A DNA stretch of 64,000 bases from an uncultured Chloroflexota bacterium (GTDB lineage: Bacteria > Chloroflexota > Chloroflexia > Thermomicrobiales > UBA6265): contig CALGSZ010000112.1 in assembly GCA_937901745.1 (NCBI GenBank), positions 40,718 through 104,717 of the forward strand, written 5' to 3'. Both the position numbers and the translations under genes were made by a program. The notes below the pieces were generated by a model that saw nothing but the letters and a program-made list of their open reading frames with translations, ran no database searches and was not told the DNA's origin. Below, in pieces: positions 31,792 through 40,890 of the stretch (the first letter of the stretch is position 1; each line of letters begins with the position of its first letter).

Positions 31792-32676
31792 CTAGTTCAT
31801 CTTCAGTCGCGGATCGAGCACATCCCGAAGTCCATCGCCCAGGAAGTTGAAGCCGAGCACGACGATCATGATTGCCAGGCCGGGGAAGATCGCCATCCAC
31901 GGCGAGATCTCCATGTAGGTCCGCGCCAGGTTCAGCATTCCGCCCCAGCTCGGCTCCGGCGGCTGCGTGCCGAGCCCCAGGAAGCTCAGGCCGGCCTCGG
32001 CCAAGATCGCGCTAGAGAGATAGACCGTCGTCATCACGATCAGCGGGGCAACGATGTTTGGCAAGACATGCTGCGCAATCAGCCTGGCGTTGCTCGCCCC
32101 GACGACGCGTCCCGCCTCGACGTACGGCTCGCTCATCACCGAGAGCACCGACCCACGGACCACCCGGGCGAACGCCGGCGCGTAGACGACGCCGATCGCG
32201 ATCATCGCATTCGTCCGGCTGGCTCCCAGCAACCCGGCGATCACGATTGCCAGCACCAGACCGGGGAACGCGAACAAGATGTCCACGACGCGCATCAGCC
32301 AGGCATCGAGCCGCCCGCCGAAGAATCCGGCGGCGACACCGAGCGCCGCGCCGACGACCAGCGCGATCACGACCGCGATCACCCCAACTTGCAGCGATAC
32401 ACGCGCTCCGAAGACGATGCGGGAGAAGGTGTCGCGCCCCAGCTCGTCGGTCCCCATCAGGTTCGACCAACTCGGCGGCAGCAGCCGGTCATGGTCCTGC
32501 GCATCCGGGTCATACGGCGCGATCACTGGCGCGAAGACCGCTGTCACGACCGTCAGTAGCACGATGATGGCCCCGACGATCCCGATCGGGTTGCGCCAGC
32601 GTTTCGGCAACGCCCACCAGGGCCGGACCTGCCGCCCAACCCGGCCCAGCGTCATTGCTTCCGTAACCTGACTCAT
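31792..32676 (-). CDS. ABC transporter permease, DppC-like
   Basis: The 294-residue inner-membrane protein has an OppC N-terminal segment (WRNPIGIVGAIIVLLTVVTAVFAPVIAPYDP) and the LMGTDELGRDTFSRIVFGARVSLQVG block. The EAA loop is RVVRGSVLSVMSEPYVEAGRVVGASN, followed by LPNIVAPLIVMTTVYLSSAILAEAGLSFLGLG. It pairs with the DppB-like gene 4 bases upstream to form the channel of a peptide/nickel-type importer. No ATP-binding subunit gene follows; the next genes are enzymes. Confidence 0.92.
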   Translation of the reverse strand: MSQVTEAMTLGRVGRQVRPWWALPKRWRNPIGIVGAIIVLLTVVTAVFAPVIAPYDPDAQDHDRLLPPSWSNLMGTDELGRDTFSRIVFGARVSLQVGVIAVVIALVVGAALGVAAGFFGGRLDAWLMRVVDILFAFPGLVLAIVIAGLLGASRTNAMIAIGVVYAPAFARVVRGSVLSVMSEPYVEAGRVVGASNARLIAQHVLPNIVAPLIVMTTVYLSSAILAEAGLSFLGLGTQPPEPSWGGMLNLARTYMEISPWMAIFPGLAIMIVVLGFNFLGDGLRDVLDPRLKMN

Positions 32677-32680
32677 GCGC

Positions 32681-33631
32681 CTATGCCTGTTTGATCCGCG
32701 GGTCGAGCACCGCGTAGAGCACGTCTACGACCAAATTGATCAACACGAACACGATGGCAAGATACAGGACAGCCGCCTGAACCAGGGGATAGTCACGGTT
32801 GAAGATCGCTTGCAGGAGTGTATACCCAACGCCATTCAAGCCGAAAATGACCTCGATGATCGCCGATGACCCCATCAGCGCGCCGAGCTGGAAGCCGATC
32901 ACCGTGATCACCGGGATCAGCGCGTTCCGCAGCGCGTGGCGGTAGACGACCACCTGGTCCCGCAACCCTTTCGCCCGCGCTGTCCGGATGTAGTCCTGGT
33001 TGAGCACCTCGAGCATCGTGGTCCGCGTCATCCGCATCTCGATCGCCATCAGCTGGACAGCGATCGCGGCGGCGGGCAGCCACATCTGCTTGAGGTTCCC
33101 CAGTGGGTCATCGAAGAGCGAGATGTACCGCGTCTTCGGCACCCAGCCGAATTGTGTCGAGGTGAAGAGGAGCAGCAGCGTCGCGATCCAGAAGTTCGGC
33201 AACGAGAGTCCGATCAGCCCCGCGACACGCGCCCCGAAGTCCATCCCAGTGTCGCGCTTGACCGCCGAGATCACGCCGAGCGGGATCGCCACCACGGTCG
33301 CCATCAGCACCGCCAGCACCGCCAGCTCGACCGTGATCGGCAGGCTCTGCCAGAGGATCTGGCCGACCGGCTTGCCGGACCGCAGCGACACCCCCGGATC
33401 GCCCCTCAGCAGGTCGCCGAGCCAGCGGACGTACTGGACCGGGATCGGGTCATCGAGCCCCATCGCCTCCCGCAGGCGCTGCCGCGCGGCCGAATCTGCC
33501 TGCGGATCGGCCCCGACGATGATGTCGACGATATCGCCGGGGAGCAGCCGCAACATGAGGAAGATGAGGACACTCATCCCGAGCAGCGTCGGAATGAGCA
33601 TCAGCAGCCGGCGCAGGATGAACAGCCCCAC
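32681..33631 (-). CDS. ABC transporter permease, DppB-like
   Basis: The 316-residue protein begins FILRRLLMLIPTLLGMSVLIFLMLRLLPGD, the standard DppB N-terminus, followed by six-span topology. The coupling loop is MRMTRTTMLEVLNQDYIRTARAKGL, and LRNALIPVITVIGFQLGALMGSSAIIEVIFGLNG is the usual late block. It precedes the DppC-like gene and follows the first substrate-binding protein after a 126-base gap, in one probable operon. Confidence 0.92.
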   Translation of the reverse strand: MGLFILRRLLMLIPTLLGMSVLIFLMLRLLPGDIVDIIVGADPQADSAARQRLREAMGLDDPIPVQYVRWLGDLLRGDPGVSLRSGKPVGQILWQSLPITVELAVLAVLMATVVAIPLGVISAVKRDTGMDFGARVAGLIGLSLPNFWIATLLLLFTSTQFGWVPKTRYISLFDDPLGNLKQMWLPAAAIAVQLMAIEMRMTRTTMLEVLNQDYIRTARAKGLRDQVVVYRHALRNALIPVITVIGFQLGALMGSSAIIEVIFGLNGVGYTLLQAIFNRDYPLVQAAVLYLAIVFVLINLVVDVLYAVLDPRIKQA

Positions 33632-33757
33632 TCGTTACCTCTCCAGCGGGTTAGGAGTCGGAGTCGAGGTCAGGAGCCGAGACTCGCTGCATCGCGTCCC
33701 GACTCCTGCCCCCCATCGCTCGACTCCCGACTCCGGACTCCTGCCGTAGCTCCTGGC
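33632..33757. repeat. short direct repeats between SBP and permease genes
   Basis: This 126-base gap is filled with repeated GACTCC/GGAGTC words (GGAGTCGGAGTCGAGG, CGACTCCCGACTCCGGACTCC). Such AGTCGGGAGTCGGGAG-type repeats often occur as intergenic filler in GC-rich genomes. The words can pair with each other and may attenuate transcription between the genes. Confidence 0.45.
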
Positions 33758-35380
33758 CTACTCTGCCGCGACGCACGCCTCGCGCAGCGAGGTGTTCGTC
33801 CCGGCGTACCAGACGAACCACCCCGTCACGCGCTTCCGGGCCGCCTGGAACTTGTACGGCTGGACCGTGTACAGGTTGGCGACTTCGGTCAGCACGATCT
33901 CCTGGATCCGGCGGTAGAGCTCGTGCCGGCGCGCCACGTCGAGCGTCGCCAGCGCCTCGTCGTACAGCGCGTCGAGCTCGTCGTTCTTCCAGCCATCTCC
34001 GAACCAAACCTGATGGAGCGCGGTGCCAGAGCGGAAGTCCACGACGTAGCCGCTCGGGTCACCGCGCATCCCGCGCGCGGTCGCGGCCCACTCGAACGCG
34101 CCCTCGCCGATGTTCTTGGCGAAGGTGCCGATCTCCAGCGGCTCGACCGTCACCTCAATGTTCAGCTGCTTGACCGCCTGCTGGACGATCTCCGCGATCT
34201 GCGTGTGGTCACGCGGCGCGGCGATCGCCTGCAGCGTCACGCTGAAGCCATCGGCATACCCCGCCTCGGCCATCAGTTGCTTGGCCCGCTCGACATCTTG
34301 CGCGTAGAAGGTCGAGGCCAGCTCTTCCTCCGGGATGAACCAATCGCCATAGCCCGGCGGAATCGGCCCGGTCATGACCGCCTCGCCACCGTAGACCTTG
34401 TCGATGATCTCCTGCCGATTCACGACAAGGTTAATCGCCTGCCGCACCCGGACGTCGCGCCACGGAACATCGTTGACCGTGTTGAAGTGGATGACGCGCG
34501 GCGCCGATGTCAGGCCCCGCTGGATCTCGATCTCCTCATCGCGCTCCAGCGTGCGAATGACATCCGCGGAGAAGGTGCCGCCATCAATCTCCCCGGCTCG
34601 CAACGCCGCGACTCGTGCCTGCTCGTCTGTCAGCGCCTTCAGCGTCAGCTTCTGGATGCACGGCACGCCGGGCTTCCAGTAATCCGGGAACGCTTCATAG
34701 ACGATGCGGTCATCCTGGACGTACTCGACCAGGCGGAACGGGCCGGTACCGATGCCTTCGCTCAGCACGTTGATCCGGTCGTAGATCCCCTCTGGAACGA
34801 TCGGGGAATAGCCGGCCCAGGCGAAGACGCCAGGGAGCGTCGGATCCACCGTCTTCATCGTGATTTTGACCGTGTAGTCGTCAACGATGTCCACCGACGC
34901 GATATTGCCGAAATAGGGAACTGGCGCTCCCGGCTCCGGCGGCGAAATCGCATTGTCGAGCGAGTACTTGACGTCCTTCGCGGTCATCTCCGTGCCGTCG
35001 TGGAACTTCACGCCCTGGCGGAGATGGAAGATATACGTCAGCTCGTCAGGCGTTTCGAACGATTCGGCCAGCGCCGGCTGGATGTTCATGTCCTGATCGA
35101 ACTCCATCAAGGAGTCGTACATGAACTCCTTGCCCCACCACTGCGCCAGCGCGATCGCGCCGAAGGGGATGACGTTCGGCACCGCCGACTCCAGAGCCCA
35201 CGTCACCTCACCAACGGCCTGCCCCCCGTCCTGCGCAAGGACGGCGCCTGGCAGGCGAACAACCCCGCTCAGCGCGGTCGCGCCCACCCCGAGCGCCCCG
35301 GCTCTCGCGAGCAACTCGCGCCGCGAGAGGCGCCCGCGGGCGAGATCTTTCAAGAATTGCAGCCCGTCACCCTGCTCCAT
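33758..35380 (-). CDS. ABC transporter substrate-binding protein, family 5 (copy 1)
   Basis: ATG 35380 (MEQGDGLQFLKDL) has GGAGGAG upstream and is preferred to 35410. The 540-residue exported protein has a Tat-like signal LSRRELLARAGALGVGATAL. The family-5 core follows (MYDSLMEFDQDMNIQPALAESFE, YIFHLRQGVKFHDGTEMTAKDVKYSLDNA, FNTVNDVPWRDVRVRQAINLVVNRQEII). Such proteins capture peptides or other oligomers and deliver them to Dpp/Opp permeases. It is closely related to the copy at 35481-37121, with near-identical stretches such as NIGEGAFEWA and GMRGDPSG. Confidence 0.9.
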   Translation of the reverse strand: MEQGDGLQFLKDLARGRLSRRELLARAGALGVGATALSGVVRLPGAVLAQDGGQAVGEVTWALESAVPNVIPFGAIALAQWWGKEFMYDSLMEFDQDMNIQPALAESFETPDELTYIFHLRQGVKFHDGTEMTAKDVKYSLDNAISPPEPGAPVPYFGNIASVDIVDDYTVKITMKTVDPTLPGVFAWAGYSPIVPEGIYDRINVLSEGIGTGPFRLVEYVQDDRIVYEAFPDYWKPGVPCIQKLTLKALTDEQARVAALRAGEIDGGTFSADVIRTLERDEEIEIQRGLTSAPRVIHFNTVNDVPWRDVRVRQAINLVVNRQEIIDKVYGGEAVMTGPIPPGYGDWFIPEEELASTFYAQDVERAKQLMAEAGYADGFSVTLQAIAAPRDHTQIAEIVQQAVKQLNIEVTVEPLEIGTFAKNIGEGAFEWAATARGMRGDPSGYVVDFRSGTALHQVWFGDGWKNDELDALYDEALATLDVARRHELYRRIQEIVLTEVANLYTVQPYKFQAARKRVTGWFVWYAGTNTSLREACVAAE

Positions 35381-35480
35381 CACCACGCTCCTCCCCGTGC
35401 TGACCGCCACGCTCGATCGAGCCGGCGGCTACTCGTCCCTTCTGTCCAAGAGCGGTCATCCTCGCGGGCGCCGGGACAGA

Positions 35481-37121
35481 TCACTCCTCCGTGACGCACG
35501 CCGTGCGCAGCCCGGGGTTGAAATCGGTGTATGCGACGTACATCCCCGATAGCCGGCGGCGGACTGCTTGGAACTTGTAGGGCTGAACCGTGTAGAGGTT
35601 GACGGCGTCCTCAGCGATGATCTGCTGAATCCGGCGGTAGAGCTCGTGCCGGCGCGCCACGTCGGTCGTCGCCAGCGCCTCGTCATAGGCGGCGTCGATT
35701 TCGTCATTCTTCCAGCCGTCTCCGAACCACGCCACGTGGAGCGTGGTGCCGGAGCGGAAGTCGACGACGAAACCGCTCGGATCGCCGCGCATGCCGCGCC
35801 CCGTCGAAGCCCACTCGAAGGAGCCCTCGCCAATGTTCTTGGCGAAGGTTCCGATCTCCAGCGGCTCGACCGTCACATCAATGTTGATCTGCTTGAGCTG
35901 CTCCCGAACGACCTCGGCAATCTGGGTGTATTCACGGGGAGCGGCGATCGCCTGCAGCGTCACGCTGAAGCCATCGGCATACCCCGCCTCGGCCATAAGC
36001 GCCTGCGCGGCTTCGACATCCGTCGCGTAGAGCTGGGCCAGCTCATCGGCGCTCAGTGGCCAATCGCCGTAACCTGGCGGAATGGCGCCGGTCAGCTCGG
36101 CTTCCCCGCCATAGACCTTGTCGATGATCTCCTGGCGGTCGACCACCTTGTTGATCGCCTGCCGCACCCGGACGTCGCGCCACGGAACATCGTTGACGGT
36201 GTTGAAGTGGATGACGCGCGGCGCGGCGAACAGACCGCGCAGCACTTCGATCTCGTCATTGTTCTCCAGCGTGCGCGCCACGTCAGCCGAGAACGTGCCG
36301 CCATCAATCTCCCCGGCCCGCAGCGCCGCCACGGTCGCCTGCTCGTCGTTCAGGATCTTCAGCGTCAGCTCTTGGATACAGGGCGCGGAGGCCGGGTCCC
36401 AATACTCCTCGAACGCGGTGTAGACGACCCGGTCATTGGAGATGTACTCGACCAGGCGGAACGGCCCGGTCCCGATTCCCTCGCTGAGCCAGTTGATCTC
36501 GTCGCCGCTCCCTTCCGGCACGATCGGCGTGTAGCGCTGCCAAGCAATCACCCCTGGCAGTGTCGGATCGGGCTTCGACATGTTGATGGTGACGGTTAGG
36601 TCGTCCACCACCTCGATGCTCGCGACATTCTCGAGGAAGGCGACCTTGATCCCCGGCTCCGGCGGATTGAGCGCCGTCTCGAAGGAGTACTTGACGTCTG
36701 CCGCCGTGAGCGTCTTCCCGTTGTGGAAGGTGACGCCCTGGCGAAGCTTGAACGTGTAGCTCGTCGCGTCCGGGGCGGCTTCCCAGGACTCGGCCAGCGC
36801 GGGAACGATGTTCAGATCCCGGTCCCAGGCAAGGAGCGAGTCATACATGAACTCCTTGCCCCACATATTCGAGGTCGAGACGCCCCCGAACGGGATCAGG
36901 TTGGCCGGGTCCGATGGCAAAGCCCACGTCACGGACCCAGTCGGCGTACCCCCGCTCTGAGCGCGGGCGGCCGTATCGTGTAGCCGAACCAGCGTTCCGA
37001 TCGCTGCCGTGCCCAATCCCAGCGCCGTCGCTCGAGCCAGCAGGCCGCGGCGCGTGACTCGTCCCCGCAGCACGTCGTTGAGCAAAGAGACGGAGGTGTC
37101 ATGCTGAGCCATCGTTGCCAT
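35481..37121 (-). CDS. ABC transporter substrate-binding protein, family 5 (copy 2)
   Basis: ATG 37121 follows AAGGAGG at good spacing; 546 residues. The signal has twin arginines (VTRRGLLARATALGLGTAAIG), so Tat export is likely, with cleavage near ARA-QSGG. The core mirrors copy 1: WALPSDPANLIPFGG, MYDSLLAWDRDLNIVPALAESWE, YTFKLRQGVTFHNGKTLTAADVKYSFETA and DVPWRDVRVRQAINKVVDRQEIIDKVYGG. It is the first gene of the minus-strand operon. Two adjacent paralogues suggest a recent tandem duplication, perhaps with different ligands. Confidence 0.9.
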   Translation of the reverse strand: MATMAQHDTSVSLLNDVLRGRVTRRGLLARATALGLGTAAIGTLVRLHDTAARAQSGGTPTGSVTWALPSDPANLIPFGGVSTSNMWGKEFMYDSLLAWDRDLNIVPALAESWEAAPDATSYTFKLRQGVTFHNGKTLTAADVKYSFETALNPPEPGIKVAFLENVASIEVVDDLTVTINMSKPDPTLPGVIAWQRYTPIVPEGSGDEINWLSEGIGTGPFRLVEYISNDRVVYTAFEEYWDPASAPCIQELTLKILNDEQATVAALRAGEIDGGTFSADVARTLENNDEIEVLRGLFAAPRVIHFNTVNDVPWRDVRVRQAINKVVDRQEIIDKVYGGEAELTGAIPPGYGDWPLSADELAQLYATDVEAAQALMAEAGYADGFSVTLQAIAAPREYTQIAEVVREQLKQINIDVTVEPLEIGTFAKNIGEGSFEWASTGRGMRGDPSGFVVDFRSGTTLHVAWFGDGWKNDEIDAAYDEALATTDVARRHELYRRIQQIIAEDAVNLYTVQPYKFQAVRRRLSGMYVAYTDFNPGLRTACVTEE

Positions 37122-37470
37122 CGCTTCTGCCTCCTTCGCTTGTGGCATTCCCCGAGCGCGTCCGCCGATCTCCATCGGTCAGCAGCGTCGGAGATGCCAG
37201 ATCAGCCGCGCCTATGGCCCTGCTCGATCCGGAGATCTCTTGACGTGCTAGTGGGGCCATTCTATCGTGTTCCCTGGAGGAACACCAGAGCCGCAAGTGT
37301 CCGGAATGCGAACAAAAAGTGGTGGCGGCCCTCACCCCGGGCTCCCTCGCTAGCGGAAAAAAGTTGCCGGCGGGCTGAGCGTCCTTACATGGCCGCGCCA
37401 CTCAGCTACGCTCGCCTCCTTTCTCAGGTCGGGGGATGGACCGGGGGATGATCGTCGGCAAGGGGGATCG
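37122..37470. other. divergent promoter region of the transport and dimethylformamidase-like genes
   Basis: About 350 bases between the divergent start codons hold the ribosome-binding sites of both genes and a lower-GC core (37260-37330). No gene is seen. A candidate promoter is listed separately. Confidence 0.4.
37240..37268 (+). promoter_or_regulatory. candidate sigma70-type promoter upstream of the dimethylformamidase-like gene
   Basis: TTGACG and TATCGT are separated by exactly 17 bases, close to the consensus -35 and -10 boxes, on the plus strand. The predicted leader would be about 195 bases. Chance matches are possible. Confidence 0.35.
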
Positions 37471-39090
37471 ATGCTGGTCGGGTACGTCAGCGACGAGCGA
37501 TACATCGCGCTGGCCGATGTCCTCGTCGAATTCGAGCGCGATGGCCAAAGTTGCGCCGTTGTCCGATCCACGCCACGCGGCGCGATCTACGCCGATATCT
37601 CCCCCGGTCCGTACCGCGTTACCCTCGTCAAAGATGGCTTCGGCTCGAAGAGTGTCGAGATTAACGCCGATCCGGCCAATCCCTACCAGTTTCGGCTGCT
37701 CTCCAACGGTCTCCTTGGCTACGTTTGGCCGAAATGGGTTCGCTCCGGCGAGCGCTCGGAGTTTCGCGTTCACTCCGTCGAGCCGTACCGCCTATCGCTG
37801 TGGCGCTATGGGCTGAAAAAGGAATTCGTCCGGCTCCTCGGCTGGTTTGACGAGCATGGACCGCTCGCAACGATGCAAATCACCCCGGACGGCGACTACA
37901 CCCAGACCGGCGTCAACTGGAACAAGCACGGCTACGGGAGCCCTCAGCACACCCAGTTCGTCACCGCGCCGGAGCGCTCCGGTCTCTACTACCTGCACGC
38001 GAAGACCGAATCCGGCAGCCGCTTCTTCTCCTTCCCCTGGGTCGTCGCGCCGGCGCAGCCGACCGCCCAGATCGCGGTCCTCGCCTCGACCAACACCTGG
38101 TGCGCCTACAACAACTTCGGCGGGCGGTCGAATTACATCAATCCAGATGGGCTCCCGCCGACTCCCACCGTCAACGCCCGGCTCGATCTCCCGCGCTACG
38201 CGCACGCCAACGTGCACCAGGTCTGGGGACCGCCGAACGATGCCTATCCGCCGCTCTCCTTCGAGCGCCCCGAGCTTGGCAACGTCGTCCCGGAGCACGC
38301 CGAAATCACCGATCCGATCGAAGGTCGCCTGACCTGCGGTCAGGCCCCCGGCGAATGGCGCCTGCTCGGTTGGCTCGAGCGCGAGGGCTTCGAGTACGAC
38401 TATTACGCCGAGGCGCAGTTGCACGACGGCACGCTCGATCTCGACGCCTATCGCGTCGTCATCCTCAGCGTTCACCCGGAATACTGGTCGCGCCGCATGT
38501 ATGAGCGGCTAAAGGAGTGGGTCTTCGAGCGCGGCGGCCGTCTGATGTACCTCGGCGGGAACGGCATCAATTGCGAGGTCGAATTCCTCGACGAGGCGAC
38601 GCTGCGCTTCAAGACGCACGATCCGGCGATGCGGCCAGGTCTCATCAACCCCGCGACCGGCCGCCCCTATGAGTCCCGGTTCGACTTCACCCACGAAAGC
38701 GAAGCCCATCTCCTGGGCGTCGTCTACGACGAGCGCGGCATCATGACCGCAGCTCCCTACCGCGTCATCCGGCCCGAGCACTGGGTCTTCGCCGGCACCG
38801 GGCTGAAGGGAGGTGACATCTTCGGCACGGAGAGCCTGCACGAGCGCGTCCCCGGCGGCGCATCCGGGCACGAGACGGACAAGATGAGCCCATCCTCCCC
38901 GCCGGGCACGCTCCTCCTCGCGAAGGGGATGAACCCCGACGATGGCGGCGCGGAGATGGTCATCTACGAGACGGAAAGCGGCGGCGCCGTCTTCTCGGTC
39001 GGCTCGATCACCTGGGTCTCATGCCTCTTCCCGGACCAGCACGTCTCCCGCATCACCGCGAACGTCTTGTCCCGCTTCCTGGCCCCGTGA
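37471..39090 (+). CDS. N,N-dimethylformamidase large-subunit-like protein
   Basis: The 539-residue protein starts at ATG 37471 after GGGGG. An N-terminal immunoglobulin-like part (residues ~1-80, MLVGYVSDERYIALADVLVEFE) precedes the dimethylformamidase C-terminal-type region. That region contains VLASTNTWCAYNNFGGRSNY, LLGWLEREGFEYDYYAEAQL, VVILSVHPEYWSRRMYERLK and RGGRLMYLGGNGI. It ends in GGAVFSVGSITWVSCLF. The family includes the iron-dependent amidohydrolase that cleaves N,N-dimethylformamide, using Tyr-Tyr-Glu ligands. The YDYY and HPEYWS segments are candidates for the tyrosines. There is no small-subunit gene nearby, so the substrate may differ. Confidence 0.72.
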   Translation: MLVGYVSDERYIALADVLVEFERDGQSCAVVRSTPRGAIYADISPGPYRVTLVKDGFGSKSVEINADPANPYQFRLLSNGLLGYVWPKWVRSGERSEFRVHSVEPYRLSLWRYGLKKEFVRLLGWFDEHGPLATMQITPDGDYTQTGVNWNKHGYGSPQHTQFVTAPERSGLYYLHAKTESGSRFFSFPWVVAPAQPTAQIAVLASTNTWCAYNNFGGRSNYINPDGLPPTPTVNARLDLPRYAHANVHQVWGPPNDAYPPLSFERPELGNVVPEHAEITDPIEGRLTCGQAPGEWRLLGWLEREGFEYDYYAEAQLHDGTLDLDAYRVVILSVHPEYWSRRMYERLKEWVFERGGRLMYLGGNGINCEVEFLDEATLRFKTHDPAMRPGLINPATGRPYESRFDFTHESEAHLLGVVYDERGIMTAAPYRVIRPEHWVFAGTGLKGGDIFGTESLHERVPGGASGHETDKMSPSSPPGTLLLAKGMNPDDGGAEMVIYETESGGAVFSVGSITWVSCLFPDQHVSRITANVLSRFLAP

Positions 39091-39182
39091 CCGTCGCTCT
39101 CCTCTACAATGCAGCGGGAAGGTTGCGGCCTCCCCTTGGCTAACGGCGAGCACAGAATTCACGAAACGTAGGGTCGAATCCG

Positions 39183-39950
39183 ATGCCCTTTTATCTGCTG
39201 CACGAGATCACCCGGACCGCGGCGCGCGAGCTTGCCGCCGACGCTGTCGCTCTTCTGCCTACCGGCGCCACCGAGCAGCACGGGCCCCATCTCCCGGTCG
39301 GCACCGATACGTTTGCCGTCGAATGCATCGCGCGGGAAGCGGCACGTCGCGCCGGGGAGCGCATCCCCGTCGTCGTCACGCCGACGCTCCCCTTCGGCTC
39401 CTCTCACCATCACCTGCCGTTCGGCGGCACCATGTCGTTCAGCACGGAAACGTACTACCGCGTCATCCGCGATCTCGCCGAGTCGCTGATCCAGAGCGGC
39501 TTCCGGCGCATCTTCATCATCAATGGCCACGGCGGCAACGATGAGCTGATCCAGCTCGTCGCTCGTGACCTCGCGCTCGAGCGCCCGGTCTCTCTCGCCG
39601 CGGCATCCTACTGGCGGATTGCCTCTGAGGCTCTCACTCGGCTCGATGCGCACCTTTACGGCCGATTCCCAGGCCACGCGGGCGCCTTCGAGACCTCACT
39701 GGTCCTCGCCTTGCGCCCCGAGCTAGCGAGCAATCCGCTCCCACACCGGGACGACTCCAGCGTGACGCTGGCCCCGGCCACCACCTACCGCCTGGAGCGG
39801 TACGGCGCCTGGCAGAACATCGAAGGCTTCACCGATTCTCCGGATCTCGCCGACCGCGCGCGCGGCCAAGCCTATCTCACGGCCATCGCCGACGCCGTCG
39901 GGCAAGCCCTTATCGAGTTCTACGAGCAGACTGGCGGCGAGGCTCGCTGA
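39183..39950 (+). CDS. creatininase family amidohydrolase
   Basis: The 255-residue enzyme has the family motif LPTGATEQHGPHLPVGTD (residues ~25-42) with E31, H33 and D42 as metal ligands. LPFGSSHHHLPFGGTMSF, FIINGHGGNDELIQL and FPGHAGAFETSLVLAL follow, carrying further His/Glu ligands. Members open cyclic amides or cleave formamide groups (creatinine, 3-hydroxy-formyl pyrimidines, mycofactocin peptides). It follows the dimethylformamidase-like gene by 92 bases on the same strand, consistent with one amide-cleaving set. The upstream ribosome-binding site is weak. Substrate unknown. Confidence 0.87.
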   Translation: MPFYLLHEITRTAARELAADAVALLPTGATEQHGPHLPVGTDTFAVECIAREAARRAGERIPVVVTPTLPFGSSHHHLPFGGTMSFSTETYYRVIRDLAESLIQSGFRRIFIINGHGGNDELIQLVARDLALERPVSLAAASYWRIASEALTRLDAHLYGRFPGHAGAFETSLVLALRPELASNPLPHRDDSSVTLAPATTYRLERYGAWQNIEGFTDSPDLADRARGQAYLTAIADAVGQALIEFYEQTGGEAR

Positions 39951-39974
39951 CCTCGCCCGCCGGGGATATTCGGC

Positions 39975-40700
39975 TCAGAAGCGGCCCGATGAGCTCAACC
40001 GCTGGAAGGCGCGGTGCCCCCGGCGAGCGGCCAGCTGTCGCTGGTGCGCGTCGTCGTCCTTGAACAGCCAGACCAGCACCAGCCCGGCCACGAAGCCGCC
40101 GATGTGGGCGAAGTAGGCGACCCCTTCTCCCTCGATCGTCTCTGGCCCGAGGGAGAGCAGCCCGTTGATGAACTGAAGGAACGCCCAATAGCCGATCATG
40201 ATCCAGGCCGGCACGAGAAAAATGATCGGTATCCAGCCAAAGAGCACGAGGGTCCGGATCAGCCCGTTCGGGAAGAGCGCGAGGTAGGCGGCCAGCACGC
40301 CCGAGATCGCGCCGCTCGCCCCGACCATCGGTACCCTGCTGTCCGGATCGATGTAGACCTGGGCCAACGCCGCGGCGACGCCGCAAATGAGATAGAAGAG
40401 GAGATATCCCAAATGGCCCATTGTGTCTTCGACATTATCGCCAAATACCCATAAGAAGAGCATATTCCCGCCGATGTGCAGCCAACCGGCGTGGAGAAAC
40501 ATCGAGGTGAGGACCGTGAGGTAATCCTGCCCGTTCGAGATCTCAATGGGGATCGCGCCCCAGCGCATAATGAAGTTGAAGAGCTCGCGGTCGGAGAGCG
40601 CGAGCTCGTAGAGGAAGACGAGGACGTTGATCGCAATCAGCGAGTAGTTGACGAACGGCGTCAGCCGCTGTCCCCGATTTTCATCGCCGATTGGAAACAC
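39975..40700 (-). CDS. rhomboid family intramembrane serine protease
   Basis: The 241-residue protein starts at GTG 40700 behind GGGGGAGGTGAGG. It has at least six membrane spans. The catalytic serine is S129 in VPMVGASGAISGVLAAYLAL and the catalytic His is H199 in AYFAHIGGFVAGLVL. The N-terminal HIGGNMLFLWVFGDN loop is also typical. Rhomboids cut transmembrane helices of substrate proteins in the membrane. The cytosolic tail is short and basic. Two YtxH-type genes lie upstream on the same strand. Confidence 0.9.
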   Translation of the reverse strand: MFPIGDENRGQRLTPFVNYSLIAINVLVFLYELALSDRELFNFIMRWGAIPIEISNGQDYLTVLTSMFLHAGWLHIGGNMLFLWVFGDNVEDTMGHLGYLLFYLICGVAAALAQVYIDPDSRVPMVGASGAISGVLAAYLALFPNGLIRTLVLFGWIPIIFLVPAWIMIGYWAFLQFINGLLSLGPETIEGEGVAYFAHIGGFVAGLVLVWLFKDDDAHQRQLAARRGHRAFQRLSSSGRF

Positions 40701-40743
40701 GCCTCACCTCCCCCACCCCCCGCTCCGGACTGCCAATGGGAAG

Positions 40744-40890
40744 TTAGCCGCCGAAGATCGCCTTGATGGTGTCCCCCGCCCACGTCATCATCCGCGCCCG
40801 CGTCTCCTTGCCGCTCCGCGGCGCGAAGAGGAGCCCGACGATCAGGCCATAGGTGAAGAATTTCAGCGCCGTCCGCGTGCGTTCGATCAC
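40744..40890 (-). CDS. 48-residue YtxH-like small membrane protein
   Basis: GTG 40890 has AGGAGGAG 8 bases upstream and its GTGA overlaps the stop of the preceding gene, which implies coupled translation. The product is VIERTRTALKFFTYGLIVG then LLFAPRSGKETRARMM and a short end. The GLLFAPRSGKETR element is the YtxH signature (hydrophobic segment followed by A-P-x-S-G-x-E-x-R). It is missed by length cut-offs. Function unknown; YtxH proteins are stress-linked membrane proteins in Bacillus. Confidence 0.7.
   Translation of the reverse strand: MIERTRTALKFFTYGLIVGLLFAPRSGKETRARMMTWAGDTIKAIFGG

Noticed and set aside
39160..39182. T-loop-like GGGTCGAATCC word
   Set aside because: No matching acceptor, anticodon or D arms surround it; not a tRNA.
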